Assembly (NCBI GenBank): GCA_005503085.1
Contig: SCOI01000018.1
Span: 62,001 to 126,000, forward strand
DNA: 64,000 nt
Source of the DNA: Burkholderiales bacterium C2
GTDB taxonomy: Bacteria; Pseudomonadota; Gammaproteobacteria; Burkholderiales; Burkholderiaceae_C
Reading direction: 5' to 3'
The position numbers and the translations under genes were made by a program. How positions within the stretch are numbered: the first letter of the stretch is position 1; every line of letters begins with the position of its first letter. The notes below the pieces were generated by a model. That model saw only the letters and a list, made by a program, of their open reading frames with translations. It searched no databases and was not told the DNA's origin. Positions 23,130 to 32,612 of the stretch are shown one piece after another.

Positions 23130-23179
23130 CGCTTTAGCCGCATTTGTAGTCCGCCCGCAAGTAGTTGGTAAATCGGCGG
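23130..23179 (-). promoter_or_regulatory. SAM-II (SAM_alpha) type riboswitch aptamer, candidate
   Basis: Read on the minus strand: stem arm CCGCC (23179-23175), conserved GATTTACC, then CTTGC, the closing arm GGCGG (23155-23151), and a 3' segment ACAAATGCGGCTAAAGCG. This order matches the known SAM-II aptamer (CGCGC, GAUUUAACC, UUGC, GCGCG, AUAAAUGUAGCUAAA in the crystallised metX example). The TTGCG / TGCGG segments can form the pseudoknot helix. SAM-II elements normally turn off methionine or SAM genes when SAM is high. The match is from memory of the consensus, not from a covariance search. Confidence 0.8.
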
Positions 23180-23295
23180 TGACGTCGTCGATGTTTCGAT
23201 GGTGTCGGCCTGCATTGTAAGCACAGCCGCAGCAAGCCCCCAAAGCACTTTGTCACGACAGGGACAGATCATCGTCGGGGCACATGCCTAGAATC

Positions 23296-23307
23296 GAACG
23301 ACCGTTC
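23296..23307. promoter_or_regulatory. Palindromic operator upstream of the beta-oxidation operon
   Basis: GAACGACCGTTC is an inverted repeat (GAACG, 2-base spacer, CGTTC), 42 bases before the start of the operon. An identical 18-base block (GAATCGAACGACCGTTCT) occurs before the oxidoreductase gene at 37312. The form is that of a TetR-family site; fatty-acid-responsive TetR regulators of Betaproteobacteria (FadP, LiuQ groups) are candidates by inference. No such regulator is encoded in the window. Confidence 0.7.
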
Positions 23308-23349
23308 TATTTGTATTCCAGCCCCGATCACCCCGAGCAAGAGGTCAGC

Positions 23350-25443
23350 ATGACAGCTACTTACGAAGTCCGCGGCAATGTCGCCGTGATCACCTTGAGC
23401 AACCCGCCGGTCAACGGACTGGGCTATGACACCCGCAAGGCCACCGCCGCCGGCATCGAGCAGGCCGAGAACGATGCGGCCGTGCAGGCCATCGTGATCA
23501 CCGGGGCCGGCAAGGCCTTTTCGGGCGGCGCCGACATCAAGGAGTTCGGCAGCCCCAAGGCGCTGGCCGAGCCCAACCTGCTGAGCCTGATCGCCGTGGT
23601 CGAGAACTGCAGCAAGCCGGTGGTGGCCGCGATCCACACGGTCTGCATGGGTGGCGGACTGGAGTTGTCGCTGGGCTGCCATTACCGCGTTGCCTCGCCG
23701 GGTGCCAAGATCGCGCTGCCGGAAGTGAAGCTGGGCCTGCTGCCCGGTGCCGGCGGTACGCAGCGCCTGCCGCGCGCGCTGGGGGTCGAGCCCGCGCTGA
23801 ACATGATCGTCAGTGGCGAGCCGGTCGCCAGCGAGCTGCTGGCCCAGGTGCCGGGGCAGCAGCTGTTCCAGAAGATCATCGAGGGCGATCTGCTTGAAGG
23901 CGCGATCGCCTTTGCGCAGGAGGTGGCCGACAAGCGTCCGCTGCCCAAGGTGCGCGAGCTGAAAGCCCGCCATGCCGACCCGGAGGCCTACTTCCAGTTC
24001 GCCCGCAATATGGTTGGCGGCATGAGCAAGAACTTCCCGGCGCCGCTGCGCTGCCTGGAAGCGGTGGCGGCCTCGGTCAAGATGAAATTCGAGGACGGCA
24101 TGAAGGCCGAGCGCGAGGGCTTTGCCGCGCTGATGCTGACACCGGAATCCAAGGCCTTGCGACACGCCTTCTTCGCCGAGCGCGCCGCCAGCAAGATCGC
24201 CGATGTTCCCGAGGACACACCCGCTCGCAAGATCGAGAAGGTCGCGGTGATCGGCGCCGGCACGATGGGTGGCGGCATCTCGATGAACTTCCTGAACGCC
24301 GGCATTCCGGTGACGATGCTCGAGACCCAGCAGGAAGCGCTGGATCGGGGTGTCGCGACCATCAAGAAGAACTACGAGGCCCAGGTCAAGAAGGGCAAGC
24401 TGAAGGAAGACAAGTACCAGCAGCGCATGGCCCTGCTGAGCACGACCCTGAACTATGGCGACATCGGCTCGGCCGATCTTGTGATCGAGGCGGTGTTCGA
24501 GGAACTGTCGGTCAAGGAGGCGGTGTTCAAGCAGCTCGACGAGGTGATGAAGCCCGGTGCGATCCTGGCCTCGAACACCTCGACACTGGACGTCAACAAG
24601 ATCGCGAACTTCACCAAGCGCCCGCAAGATGTCGTGGGCATGCACTTCTTCAGCCCGGCCAATGTGATGAAGCTGCTGGAGGTGGTGCGCGGCGCGGCCA
24701 CGGCCAAGGATGTGCTGGCCACCGTGATGCAGCTGGCCAAGAAGATCAAGAAGACGGCCGTGGTCTCGGGCGTCTGCGACGGTTTCATCGGTAACCGCAT
24801 GATCGAGCAGTACAGCCGCCAGGCCGGTTTCCTGCTCGACGAGGGCTGCTCGCCGGCCCAGGTGGACAAGGCGGCCGAGAAGTTCGGCTTTGCGATGGGC
24901 CCGTTCCGCATGGGCGATCTGGCCGGCAACGATATCGGCTGGGCCATCCGCAAGCGCCGCTACCAGGAGAAGCCGCATCTGCGCTACTCCAAGAGCGCCG
25001 ATCTGCTCTGCGAGCTGGGCCGCTACGGCCAGAAGACCCAAGCCGGCTGGTATGACTACCAGACGGGCAAGCGCGACGCGATCCCGTCACCGGTGGTGGC
25101 CGAGATGCTGGACAAGCACCGCGCGGCTTTGGGCATCACGCCGCGCCAGATCAGCGATGAGGAGATCGTGCACCGCCTGGTGTTCGCGCTGGTCAACGAG
25201 GCCGCCCATCTGCTGGAAGAGGGCATTGCCCAGCGCGCCTCGGACGTGGACATGGTCTACCTGACCGGCTACGGCTTCCCGCTGTGGCGCGGCGGCCCGA
25301 TGTGCTATGCCGACACCGTGGGCCTGTTCAACGTCGTGCAGGCGATGAAGCGCTTTGCCAAGAACCCGCTGGACGACGCGAAGTTCTGGGAGCCGGCGCC
25401 GCTGCTGGCCCGTCTTGTGGCCGAAGGCAAGTCCTTCTCCTAA
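23350..25443 (+). CDS. fadJ: Bifunctional enoyl-CoA hydratase / 3-hydroxyacyl-CoA dehydrogenase
   Basis: A 697-residue beta-oxidation enzyme. The N-terminal crotonase domain has the oxyanion GADIKEFG and the two catalytic Glu segments GGGLELSLGC and PEVKLGLLPGAGGTQ. The dehydrogenase part starts near residue 295 with the NAD motif VAVIGAGTMGGGISM, has the catalytic His in GMHFFSPANVMKLLEVV, and ends with the C-terminal 3HCDH domain. Domain order and size fit FadJ/FadB-type proteins; the symbol is by similarity of layout. The start MTATYEV is chosen since the upstream in-frame ATG (23284) would place the operator inside the gene. First gene of a six-gene operon. Confidence 0.93.
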   Translation: MTATYEVRGNVAVITLSNPPVNGLGYDTRKATAAGIEQAENDAAVQAIVITGAGKAFSGGADIKEFGSPKALAEPNLLSLIAVVENCSKPVVAAIHTVCMGGGLELSLGCHYRVASPGAKIALPEVKLGLLPGAGGTQRLPRALGVEPALNMIVSGEPVASELLAQVPGQQLFQKIIEGDLLEGAIAFAQEVADKRPLPKVRELKARHADPEAYFQFARNMVGGMSKNFPAPLRCLEAVAASVKMKFEDGMKAEREGFAALMLTPESKALRHAFFAERAASKIADVPEDTPARKIEKVAVIGAGTMGGGISMNFLNAGIPVTMLETQQEALDRGVATIKKNYEAQVKKGKLKEDKYQQRMALLSTTLNYGDIGSADLVIEAVFEELSVKEAVFKQLDEVMKPGAILASNTSTLDVNKIANFTKRPQDVVGMHFFSPANVMKLLEVVRGAATAKDVLATVMQLAKKIKKTAVVSGVCDGFIGNRMIEQYSRQAGFLLDEGCSPAQVDKAAEKFGFAMGPFRMGDLAGNDIGWAIRKRRYQEKPHLRYSKSADLLCELGRYGQKTQAGWYDYQTGKRDAIPSPVVAEMLDKHRAALGITPRQISDEEIVHRLVFALVNEAAHLLEEGIAQRASDVDMVYLTGYGFPLWRGGPMCYADTVGLFNVVQAMKRFAKNPLDDAKFWEPAPLLARLVAEGKSFS

Positions 25444-25467
25444 CCCCCTTCCTAGCGAGTTGCAATC

Positions 25468-26643
25468 ATGAGCAAAGCAGTCATCGTCTCCACCGCACGC
25501 ACGCCGCTGGCCAAGAGCTGGAAGGGCGCCTTCAATATGACCCATGGCGCGACCCTGGGCGGCCATGCCGTCAAGGCCGCCGTCGAGCGTGCCGGCATCG
25601 AGGCCGGCGCCATCGAGGATGTGCTGATGGGCTGCGCGACGCCCGAAGGCGCGACCGGCGGCAATATCGCGCGCCAGATCGTGCTGCGCGCCGGTCTGCC
25701 GATCACGGTGTCGGGCGTCACCGTCAACCGTTTCTGTTCCTCCGGTCTGCAGACCATCGCGATGGCCGCGCAGCGCGTCATCGCCGGCGAAGGCGATGTC
25801 TATGTGGCCGGCGGTGTCGAGAGCATCTCCTGCGTGCAGAACGAAGCGAACCGCCATATGTATGCCGACACCTGGCTGGTCAAGCACAAGCCGGAGATCT
25901 ACTGGAGCATGTTGCAGACCGCCGAGCAGGTGGCCAAGCGCTACGGCATCGGCCGCGAGCGCATGGACCAGTACGGCGCGGCCAGCCAGCAGAAGGCCTG
26001 CGCCGCCCAGGCCGCCGGCAAGTTTGCCGACGAGATGATCAGCGTCACGACGATCATGGGCGTGGCCGACAAGGTGATGGGCCTGATGAGCAAGGAAGTG
26101 ACGATCTCGGCCGACGAAGGTCTGCGCGAAGGCACGACCTATGACGGCATCAAGGACTTGCGCTCGGCCCTGCCCGGCGGCTTGATCTCGGCCGGCAATG
26201 CCAGCCAATTTTCAGACGGCGCCGGCGCCTGCGTGGTGGTCAGCGAGCAGTACGCCGAGAGCCACGGCCTGAAGCCGCTGGGCCGTTTCCTCGGCTTCGC
26301 GGTGGCCGGCTGCGAGCCCGACGAGATGGGCATAGGCCCGGTGTTCGCGGTGCCCAAGGTCCTGAAGAAGCTGGGCCTGACGGTGGCTGATATCGATCTG
26401 TGGGAACTGAACGAGGCCTTCGCGGTGCAGGTGCTGTACTGCGCCGACACCCTGGGCATCCCGATGGACCGCCTGAATGTCAACGGCGGCGCGATCGCGG
26501 TGGGCCACCCCTACGGCGTCTCGGGCCAGCGCCTGACCGGCCATGCGCTGATCGAAGGCAAACGCCGCGGCGCCAAGAAGGTGTGCGTGACCATGTGCAT
26601 CGGTGGTGGCATGGGCGCGGCCGGCGTATTCGAGGTGCTGTGA
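25468..26643 (+). CDS. fadA: Acetyl-CoA C-acyltransferase (thiolase)
   Basis: A 391-residue thiolase that cleaves 3-ketoacyl-CoA with CoA. The acylated Cys is in [15 protein letters not shown], the catalytic His in [12 protein letters not shown], and the second Cys in [17 protein letters not shown] at the C-terminus. The usual GHPLGASG reads GHPYGVSG. It follows the hydratase/dehydrogenase by 24 bases; together they form the beta-oxidation core. The symbol is assigned from this pairing. Its stop overlaps the next start. Confidence 0.92.
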   Translation: MSKAVIVSTARTPLAKSWKGAFNMTHGATLGGHAVKAAVERAGIEAGAIEDVLMGCATPEGATGGNIARQIVLRAGLPITVSGVTVNRFCSSGLQTIAMAAQRVIAGEGDVYVAGGVESISCVQNEANRHMYADTWLVKHKPEIYWSMLQTAEQVAKRYGIGRERMDQYGAASQQKACAAQAAGKFADEMISVTTIMGVADKVMGLMSKEVTISADEGLREGTTYDGIKDLRSALPGGLISAGNASQFSDGAGACVVVSEQYAESHGLKPLGRFLGFAVAGCEPDEMGIGPVFAVPKVLKKLGLTVADIDLWELNEAFAVQVLYCADTLGIPMDRLNVNGGAIAVGHPYGVSGQRLTGHALIEGKRRGAKKVCVTMCIGGGMGAAGVFEVL

Positions 26644-27062
26644 ACATCGACCTCGATACCCTGCGCGGCTTCTTCCGCAGCGCACCCTTCATGGTGGACC
26701 TGGGTGTCGAGCCGGTGGCGGTGCAGCAGGGGCGGGTCACGACCGAACTGCTGCTGGCGCCGCGCCATCTGCAGCACACCGGCGTGGTCCATGCCGGCGT
26801 GCTGGCCTCGCTGGCCGACCACAGCATGGGCGCGGCCGCGCAGACCATGACGCCGGACGGCCACTGGATCTTGACGGCCGAGTTCAAGACCAATCTGCTG
26901 CGTGGCGCGCGTGGCGACAAGCTGGTCTGCGAGGCCTGGGTGCTCAAGCCCGGCCGGCAGATCATGTTCACCGAGGCCGAAGTGTATGCGGTGGCGGCCG
27001 ACGGCCAGCGCCAACTCTGCGTCAAGGCCTCGGGCACGATGGCCGTGACCCAGGCAAATTAG
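26640..27062 (+). CDS. PaaI-family hotdog thioesterase
   Basis: A 140-residue hotdog-fold protein. The motif [19 protein letters not shown] is the PaaI/DUF4442-type active segment, with the HxGxxxxxxD layout in which the Asp/Asn region lines the active site. Start is GTG 26640, overlapping the thiolase stop as GTGA, so it is translationally coupled. Likely hydrolyses an acyl-CoA intermediate or dead-end product of the pathway; the substrate is unknown. Confidence 0.88.
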   Translation: MNIDLDTLRGFFRSAPFMVDLGVEPVAVQQGRVTTELLLAPRHLQHTGVVHAGVLASLADHSMGAAAQTMTPDGHWILTAEFKTNLLRGARGDKLVCEAWVLKPGRQIMFTEAEVYAVAADGQRQLCVKASGTMAVTQAN

Positions 27063-27075
27063 CGAGGAGGGCGCG

Positions 27076-28896
27076 ATGAAGAGTCAAGCGCTGGGCCAGA
27101 CCCTGGAATTCCTGCTCTACGACTGGCTCAAGGTCCAGGAGCTGAGCGCGCGTCAGCGCTTTGCCGAGCACTCGCGCGAGACCTTCGATGCGGTGCTCGA
27201 CACCTGCGAGAAGATCGCCCGCGAGAAGTTCGCCCCCTTCAACCGGCTGGCCGACACGCAGGAGCCGCACTTCGATGGCGAGCGCGTGCGGCTGCCGGAG
27301 AGCACCCATGCGGCGATGCAGGCCTATATCGAGTCCGGCATGCTGGCTGCGGCGCAGGACTACGAGCTCGGTGGCATGCAGCTGCCCTGCGTGATCGAGA
27401 TGGCGGCCAATGCCTTTTTCAGCAAGGCCAGTGTCGCGATGGGCGGCTATGCGATGCTGACCAATGGCAATGCCAATCTGCTGATGGCGCATGGCACGGC
27501 GCTGCAGCGCGAGGTCTTCGCCAGGAACGAGTTTGCCGGCCGCTGGTTCGGCACCATGTGCCTCTCCGAGCCGCAGGCCGGCTCCTCGCTGTCCGATGTG
27601 GCGACCCGGGCCGAGCCCGATGGTGATGACGACCCGCTGGGGCCGCGCTACCGCCTCAAGGGCCACAAGATGTGGATCTCGGCCGGCGAGCATGAGATCA
27701 CCGAGAACATCATCCATCTGGTGCTGGCCAAGATCCCCGGCCCGGATGGCAAGACGACGCCCGGCACGCGCGGCATCTCGCTGTTCATCGTGCCGAAGCA
27801 CCTGGTCAACGAGCGCGCCGAGCTGACCGGCGAGCGCAACGATGTGGCGCTGGCCGGCCTCAACCACAAGCTCGGCTATCGCGGCACGACGAACTGCCTG
27901 CTGAACTTCGGTGAGGGTCGGTACAAGCCGGGCGGCAAGTCCGGTGCGATCGGCTATCTCGTGGGCCAGCCCGGCGAAGGCTTGAAGTGCATGTTCCATA
28001 TGATGAACGAGGCCCGTATCGGCGTCGGTCTGGGCGCGGTGATGCTGGGCTATGCCGGCTACGAAGCCAGCCTGGAGTACGCCCGCCAGCGGCCGCAAGG
28101 CCGGCCCATGGGCGTCGGGGGGAAGGATGCGAGCCATCCCCAGCAGCCCATCATCGAGCATGCGGATGTGAAGCGCATGCTGCTGGCGCAGAAGAGCTAT
28201 GTCGAAGGCGGACTGGCGCTGGAACTGCTGTGCGCCCGCCTGGTCGATGAGCAGCACACCGCCGACGCCGAGACGGCGGCCGAGGCCCGCCAGCTGCTGG
28301 AGGTGCTGATCCCGATTGCCAAGAGCTGGCCCAGCGAATGGTGTCTGGAAGCGAACTCGCTGGCCATCCAGGTGCTGGGTGGCTATGGCTACACGCGCGA
28401 CTTCCCGGTGGAGCAGTACTGGCGCGACAACCGCCTGAACATGATCCACGAGGGCACGCACGGCATCCAGGGCCTGGACCTGCTGGGCCGCAAGGTGGTG
28501 ATGAACGGTGGCTCGGCGCTGCTGGTGCTGGCCGCGCGTATCAACCGGACGATCGAGTCTGCGCTGCAAGACCCGAGCCTGGCCGAGCAGGCCAATGCGC
28601 TCGCGGCCGCGCTGGCCCGGCTGGGCCGCGCCACCAAGAACGCCTGGGCCAGCGGCGTGCCCGAGGAGGCGCTGGCCAATGCCACGCCCTATCTGCAGGC
28701 CTTCGGCCATGTGGTGCTGGCCTGGTTGTGGCTGGACCTGAGCCTCAGCGCCGCAGGCCCCTCGGACTTTGCCCAGGGCAAGCGCGCCGCCGCCCGTTAT
28801 TTCTACGCCTACGAGCTGCCCAAGATCGATGCCTGGCTGGGCGTGGTCGGCAGCCGCGAAGCGCTGTGCCGCGAGATGCGGGACGGCTGGTTCTGA
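27076..28896 (+). CDS. Acyl-CoA dehydrogenase, long form
   Basis: A 606-residue FAD-dependent acyl-CoA dehydrogenase. The FAD/substrate region includes GTMCLSEPQAGSSLSDV and HKMWISAGEHEI; the C-terminal catalytic helix reads YWRDNRLNMIHEGTHGIQGL, with the likely base Glu in IHEGTHG, followed by a C-terminal extension of about 150 residues typical of the FadE-like long class. It catalyses the first step of beta-oxidation, making 2-enoyl-CoA. AGGAGGG-type ribosome site precedes the ATG. Lies in the middle of the beta-oxidation operon. Confidence 0.93.
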   Translation: MKSQALGQTLEFLLYDWLKVQELSARQRFAEHSRETFDAVLDTCEKIAREKFAPFNRLADTQEPHFDGERVRLPESTHAAMQAYIESGMLAAAQDYELGGMQLPCVIEMAANAFFSKASVAMGGYAMLTNGNANLLMAHGTALQREVFARNEFAGRWFGTMCLSEPQAGSSLSDVATRAEPDGDDDPLGPRYRLKGHKMWISAGEHEITENIIHLVLAKIPGPDGKTTPGTRGISLFIVPKHLVNERAELTGERNDVALAGLNHKLGYRGTTNCLLNFGEGRYKPGGKSGAIGYLVGQPGEGLKCMFHMMNEARIGVGLGAVMLGYAGYEASLEYARQRPQGRPMGVGGKDASHPQQPIIEHADVKRMLLAQKSYVEGGLALELLCARLVDEQHTADAETAAEARQLLEVLIPIAKSWPSEWCLEANSLAIQVLGGYGYTRDFPVEQYWRDNRLNMIHEGTHGIQGLDLLGRKVVMNGGSALLVLAARINRTIESALQDPSLAEQANALAAALARLGRATKNAWASGVPEEALANATPYLQAFGHVVLAWLWLDLSLSAAGPSDFAQGKRAAARYFYAYELPKIDAWLGVVGSREALCREMRDGWF

Positions 28897-28927
28897 TTCA
28901 AGCGATACCCTGGTGGAGACACAAGCA

Positions 28928-29719
28928 ATGACACAACGCATCCAAGAACTGTTCGACCTGAGGGGCCAGGTGGCCCTGGTGACCGGTGGCTCGCGTGGCC
29001 TGGGCCTGCAGATCGCCGAGAGCCTGGGCGAGGCCGGGGCCAAGATCGTGCTGAGCTCGCGCAAGGCGGCCGATCTGGAGGAGGCCGTGGCCCTGCTGCA
29101 GGACCGTGGCATCGACGCGCGCTGGATCGCCGCCGACGCGGCCGACGAGGCCCAGGCGCGCGGCATCGTCACGCAGACCATGGAGCGGCTCGGCCAGATC
29201 GACATCCTGGTCAACAACGCCGGCGCCAGCTGGGGCGCGCCGGCCGAGGAACACCCGGTCGAGGCCTGGGACAAGGTGATGAACCTGAATATCCGCAGCC
29301 TCTTCGTGATGAGCCAGGAGGCCGCGAAGCAGAGCATGATTCCGCGTCGCTATGGCCGCATCATCAATGTGGCGTCGATTGCCGGCCTGTCGGGCAACTC
29401 CTCGGTGATGAAGACCATCGCCTACAACACCAGCAAGGGCGCGGCGGTCAACTTCACCCGTGCGCTGGCCGGCGAATGGGGCCCTTACGGCATCACGGTC
29501 AACGCGATCGCGCCGGGCTTCTTCCCCAGCAAGATGACCAAGGGCCTGCTGGCCAGCATTGGCGAGGAGACGCTGGCCGCGCACGCCCCCTTGCGCCGCA
29601 TCGGCGATGATGAAGACCTGAAGGGCGCCGCCCTGCTGTTCGCCTCGCGCGCCGGCAAGCACATCACCGGCCAGATCCTGGCGGTCGACGGCGGCGTCTC
29701 GGCCATTCACGGAACCTGA
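28928..29719 (+). CDS. SDR-family oxidoreductase (FabG-like)
   Basis: A 263-residue short-chain dehydrogenase. The cofactor motif is TGGSRGLGLQIA, the NAG motif is LVNNAGASWGAP, and the catalytic Ser/Tyr/Lys lie in NVASIAG and YNTSKGAAVNF. The end has GQILAVDGGVSAI. It resembles 3-oxoacyl reductases and gluconate 5-dehydrogenase-like SDRs; in this operon a 3-hydroxyacyl or branched-acyl substrate is likely. Start MTQRIQEL at 28928. Confidence 0.9.
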   Translation: MTQRIQELFDLRGQVALVTGGSRGLGLQIAESLGEAGAKIVLSSRKAADLEEAVALLQDRGIDARWIAADAADEAQARGIVTQTMERLGQIDILVNNAGASWGAPAEEHPVEAWDKVMNLNIRSLFVMSQEAAKQSMIPRRYGRIINVASIAGLSGNSSVMKTIAYNTSKGAAVNFTRALAGEWGPYGITVNAIAPGFFPSKMTKGLLASIGEETLAAHAPLRRIGDDEDLKGAALLFASRAGKHITGQILAVDGGVSAIHGT

Positions 29720-29725
29720 TCGACG

Positions 29726-30184
29726 ATGAGTAAAAAGCCCCCGCCGCCGCTGCAATTTCCCGTTCACATCCCCTTTGTCGAGCAACTGGGGCTGGAGCTG
29801 CACAGCATGGGCGAGGGCGAGGCTGAGCTGCGGGTGGACCTGAAGGAGGCGCACCTGAACTCCTGGGAGGTGGCCCATGGCGGGGTCATCATGACACTGC
29901 TGGATGTGGCGATGGCCCATGCGGCGCGCAGCATCCATCGCGATCAGCCGGGCTTCGGCCCCGGCGTCGTCACCATAGAGATGAAGACGTCCTTCATGCG
30001 CCCCGGCGAGGGCGAGCTGCGCGCGATCGGCAAGCTCTTGCACCGCTCAACGACCATGGCCTTCTGCGAAGGCTCGGTGCTGGGCGAGGACGGCAAGCTC
30101 TGCGCCCATGCCACCGGCACCTTCAAATACCTGAAGGCCTTGCCGGGGCGCGGCCGCAGCCTGAAGACCCTGCAGCGCAGCTGA
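29726..30184 (+). CDS. PaaI-family hotdog thioesterase
   Basis: A 152-residue hotdog protein, the second in this operon. The active segment is [22 protein letters not shown] (written here in part: [17 protein letters not shown]), with the Asp expected for PaaI-type thioesterases. Six bases separate it from the SDR stop. It is the last gene of the operon and meets metE convergently after 10 bases. Acyl-CoA thioesterase activity is inferred from fold and context. Confidence 0.88.
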   Translation: MSKKPPPPLQFPVHIPFVEQLGLELHSMGEGEAELRVDLKEAHLNSWEVAHGGVIMTLLDVAMAHAARSIHRDQPGFGPGVVTIEMKTSFMRPGEGELRAIGKLLHRSTTMAFCEGSVLGEDGKLCAHATGTFKYLKALPGRGRSLKTLQRS

Positions 30185-30194
30185 GCGCGCGCGC

Positions 30195-32504
30195 TCAGGC
30201 CAGCTCCGCGCGCAGTGTCATCGCGGCCTCGACCATGCGCCGCAGCGCGGCCTCGGTCTCGGGCCAGGCCCGGGTCTTCAGCCCGCAGTCCGGGTTGACC
30301 CAGAGCTGCCGGGCCGGGATCACCTCGGCGGCCTTGCGCATCAGCCTGAGCATCTCGGCGCTGGACGGCACGCGCGGCGAGTGGATGTCGTAGACGCCGG
30401 GGCCGATCTCGTTGGGGTACTTGAAGTCGCCAAAGCCGCGCAGCAGCTCCATGTCCGAACGGCTGGTCTCGACGGTGATCACATCGGCGTCCATCGCGGC
30501 TATCTCCGGCAGGATGTCGTTGAACTCCGAATAGCACATATGGGTGTGGATCTGGGTCTCGTCGCGCACCGCGCTGGCCGAGACGCGGAAGGCGCGGGCG
30601 GCCCAGTCCAGGTAATCGCGCCACTGGGCGCGGCGCAGCGGCAGGCCCTCGCGGATGGCCGGCTCGTCGATCTGGATGATGGCGATGCCGGCGGCCTCAA
30701 GATCGGCCACCTCGTCGCGGATCGCCAGTGCGATCTGCAGCGCGGTGGTCGAGCGCGACTGGTCGTCGCGCACGAAAGACCATTGCAGGATGGTGATCGG
30801 ACCGGTCAGCATGCCCTTCATCGGCTTGCGGGTCAGGCCTTGCGCATAGACGCTCCAGTCCACCGTCATCGCCCGCGGCCGCGCCACATCGCCGTACAGC
30901 AGCGGCGGCTTGACGCAGCGCGAGCCATAGGACTGCACCCAGCCATTGGCGGTGAAGGCAAAGCCGTCGAGCTGCTCGCCGAAATACTCGACCATATCGT
31001 TGCGCTCGGCCTCGCCATGCACCAGCACATCGATGCCCAGCGCTTCCTGCTTGGCCACGGCCAGCGCGATCTCGGCGCGCATCGCTGCGCGGTAGCCGGC
31101 CGCGTCGAGCTCGCCGCGCTTGAAGGCCGCACGGGCGGCGCGGATCGCGGCGGTCTGCGGGAAGGAGCCTATCGTCGTGGTCGGGTAGGCTGGCAGCTTC
31201 AGGCGCGCCTGCTGCGCGGCCTGGCGGGCCGGGAAGGGCGAGCGGCGCCGGTCGGCATCGGCCGGCAGCGCGGCCAGGCGTTGGCTCACCGCTGTATTGC
31301 GCACGCGCGGGCTGTGACGGCGCGCCGCCAGGGCCGCGCGGGCATCGGCCAGCTCGGCGGCGACACTGGCCTGGTCGCCCCAGAGCGCGCGCTCCAGCAC
31401 GCGCAGCTCATCGAGTTTCTCGACCGCGCCGGCCAGCCAGCTCTGCAGCTCGGCATCCAGCGCGGCATCCTCGCGCAGGCTGAAGGGCACATGCAGCAGC
31501 GAACAGGATGGCGCGATCCAGAGCCGGCCGCCGCGCAGCTCCTTGAGCTCGCGCAGCAGGGCCAGGGCCTGGTCGAGATTGCTGCGCCAGATGTTGCGGC
31601 CGTCGATGATGCCCACCGACAGCTCGCGCTCGCGCGGCAGCTGGCGCGCCACCGCGAAGATCTCCTCGGGCGCGCGCACCGCATCGATATGCAGGCCGGC
31701 CACCGGCAGCTCGCAGGCCAGCGCGAGATTGCCCTGCAGCGGCGAGAAGTAGCTCGCCAGCAGGATCTGCTGCTCGCTGCGCGCCAGCGCTGCATAGGCC
31801 CGGCGCAGCGCGTCCTGCCAGGGCTGGTCCAGATCCAGGCCCAGCACCGGCTCGTCCAGCTGCACCCAGCTGACGCCGCGCGCCGCCAGCCGGTTCAGCA
31901 GCTCGGCATAGGCCGGCAGCAGGCGCTCCAGCAGGTCCAGGCGATCGAAGCCGGCCTGCTTGGACTTGCCCAGCCACAGCAGGCTGACGGGGCCCAGCAG
32001 CACGACCTTGACCGCCGCCGGCAGCGCGATGGCCTCGTCGACCTCGGCCAGCAAGCGCTCGGCCTGCAGGCTGAACCGGGTCTGGGCATCGAACTCGGGC
32101 ACCAGGTAGTGGTAGTTGCTGTCGAACCATTTGGTCATCTCCAGCGCGAAGGTCTCGGCCGGGGCGTTGGCGCAGCCCTCGTGGCCCTGGGTCGGCGCGA
32201 TGCCGCGCGCCATCGTGAAATAGCGCTGCAGCGGCGCTTCCTGCCCCGAGAAGCCGAAGCGCGCCGGCTCGCAGCCGAACAGCTGGATATGGTTGGCGAC
32301 CTGGTCGTAGTAGGCGAAGTCGCCCACCGTCACGAAGGCCAGGCCGGCCTTGATCTGCAGCGCCCAATGCCGCTGGCGCAAGGCCCGGCCGGTGGCCTCC
32401 AGCGCCTGCGCATCGATCTCGCCGCGCCAATGCCGCTCCAGCGCCTGCTTCAGCTCGCGCTGCGCGCCCATGCGCGGAAAGCCGAGGATATGAGTCTTGA
32501 TCAT
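30195..32504 (-). CDS. metE: Cobalamin-independent methionine synthase
   Basis: A 769-residue MetE, transferring methyl from 5-methyltetrahydropteroyltriglutamate to homocysteine. It starts [20 protein letters not shown] as in the family. Zinc ligands are the His of [12 protein letters not shown] with its Cys, the Glu nearby in the second half, and the Cys of [11 protein letters not shown]. The methionine-binding region [20 protein letters not shown] is intact. It is divergent from metR with MetR boxes in between, so homocysteine-dependent activation is expected. No cobalamin riboswitch is seen in the short leader. Confidence 0.97.
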   Translation of the reverse strand: MIKTHILGFPRMGAQRELKQALERHWRGEIDAQALEATGRALRQRHWALQIKAGLAFVTVGDFAYYDQVANHIQLFGCEPARFGFSGQEAPLQRYFTMARGIAPTQGHEGCANAPAETFALEMTKWFDSNYHYLVPEFDAQTRFSLQAERLLAEVDEAIALPAAVKVVLLGPVSLLWLGKSKQAGFDRLDLLERLLPAYAELLNRLAARGVSWVQLDEPVLGLDLDQPWQDALRRAYAALARSEQQILLASYFSPLQGNLALACELPVAGLHIDAVRAPEEIFAVARQLPRERELSVGIIDGRNIWRSNLDQALALLRELKELRGGRLWIAPSCSLLHVPFSLREDAALDAELQSWLAGAVEKLDELRVLERALWGDQASVAAELADARAALAARRHSPRVRNTAVSQRLAALPADADRRRSPFPARQAAQQARLKLPAYPTTTIGSFPQTAAIRAARAAFKRGELDAAGYRAAMRAEIALAVAKQEALGIDVLVHGEAERNDMVEYFGEQLDGFAFTANGWVQSYGSRCVKPPLLYGDVARPRAMTVDWSVYAQGLTRKPMKGMLTGPITILQWSFVRDDQSRSTTALQIALAIRDEVADLEAAGIAIIQIDEPAIREGLPLRRAQWRDYLDWAARAFRVSASAVRDETQIHTHMCYSEFNDILPEIAAMDADVITVETSRSDMELLRGFGDFKYPNEIGPGVYDIHSPRVPSSAEMLRLMRKAAEVIPARQLWVNPDCGLKTRAWPETEAALRRMVEAAMTLRAELA

Positions 32505-32521
32505 GTTGTTTGTGATGGCGG

Positions 32522-32534
32522 TGAATTTGATTCG
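32522..32534. promoter_or_regulatory. MetR box, near-consensus
   Basis: TGAATTTGATTCG, one mismatch from the MetR consensus TGAA-N5-TTCA, 18 bases upstream of the metE start. With the perfect box at 32589 it gives two MetR sites about 67 bases apart in the metE-metR gap, as seen in enteric metE control regions. Confidence 0.65.
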
Positions 32535-32588
32535 TCATCATCGGCAAACCGGCTCTATGATTCAAACGAAACTTTCTTGTGATGACTC

Positions 32589-32601
32589 TGAATGTCATTC
32601 A
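32589..32601. promoter_or_regulatory. MetR box, perfect
   Basis: TGAATGTCATTCA matches TGAA-N5-TTCA exactly. It covers the ATG codons at 32592 and 32601, which argues that metR is translated from the later ATG at 32613 and that MetR represses its own gene here. Confidence 0.8.
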
Positions 32602-32612
32602 TGCACCAGGCC

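Noticed and set aside
23067-23179. SAH, TPP, cobalamin or c-di-GMP riboswitch for this leader
   Set aside because: None of their conserved cores is present; the GATTTACC, CTTGC and GCTAAAG order fits only SAM-II.
27022-29337. Very long open frame on the minus strand across the acyl-CoA dehydrogenase and SDR genes
   Set aside because: It is antisense to two clear enzyme genes and has no recognisable motif; long antisense frames are common in high-GC DNA.
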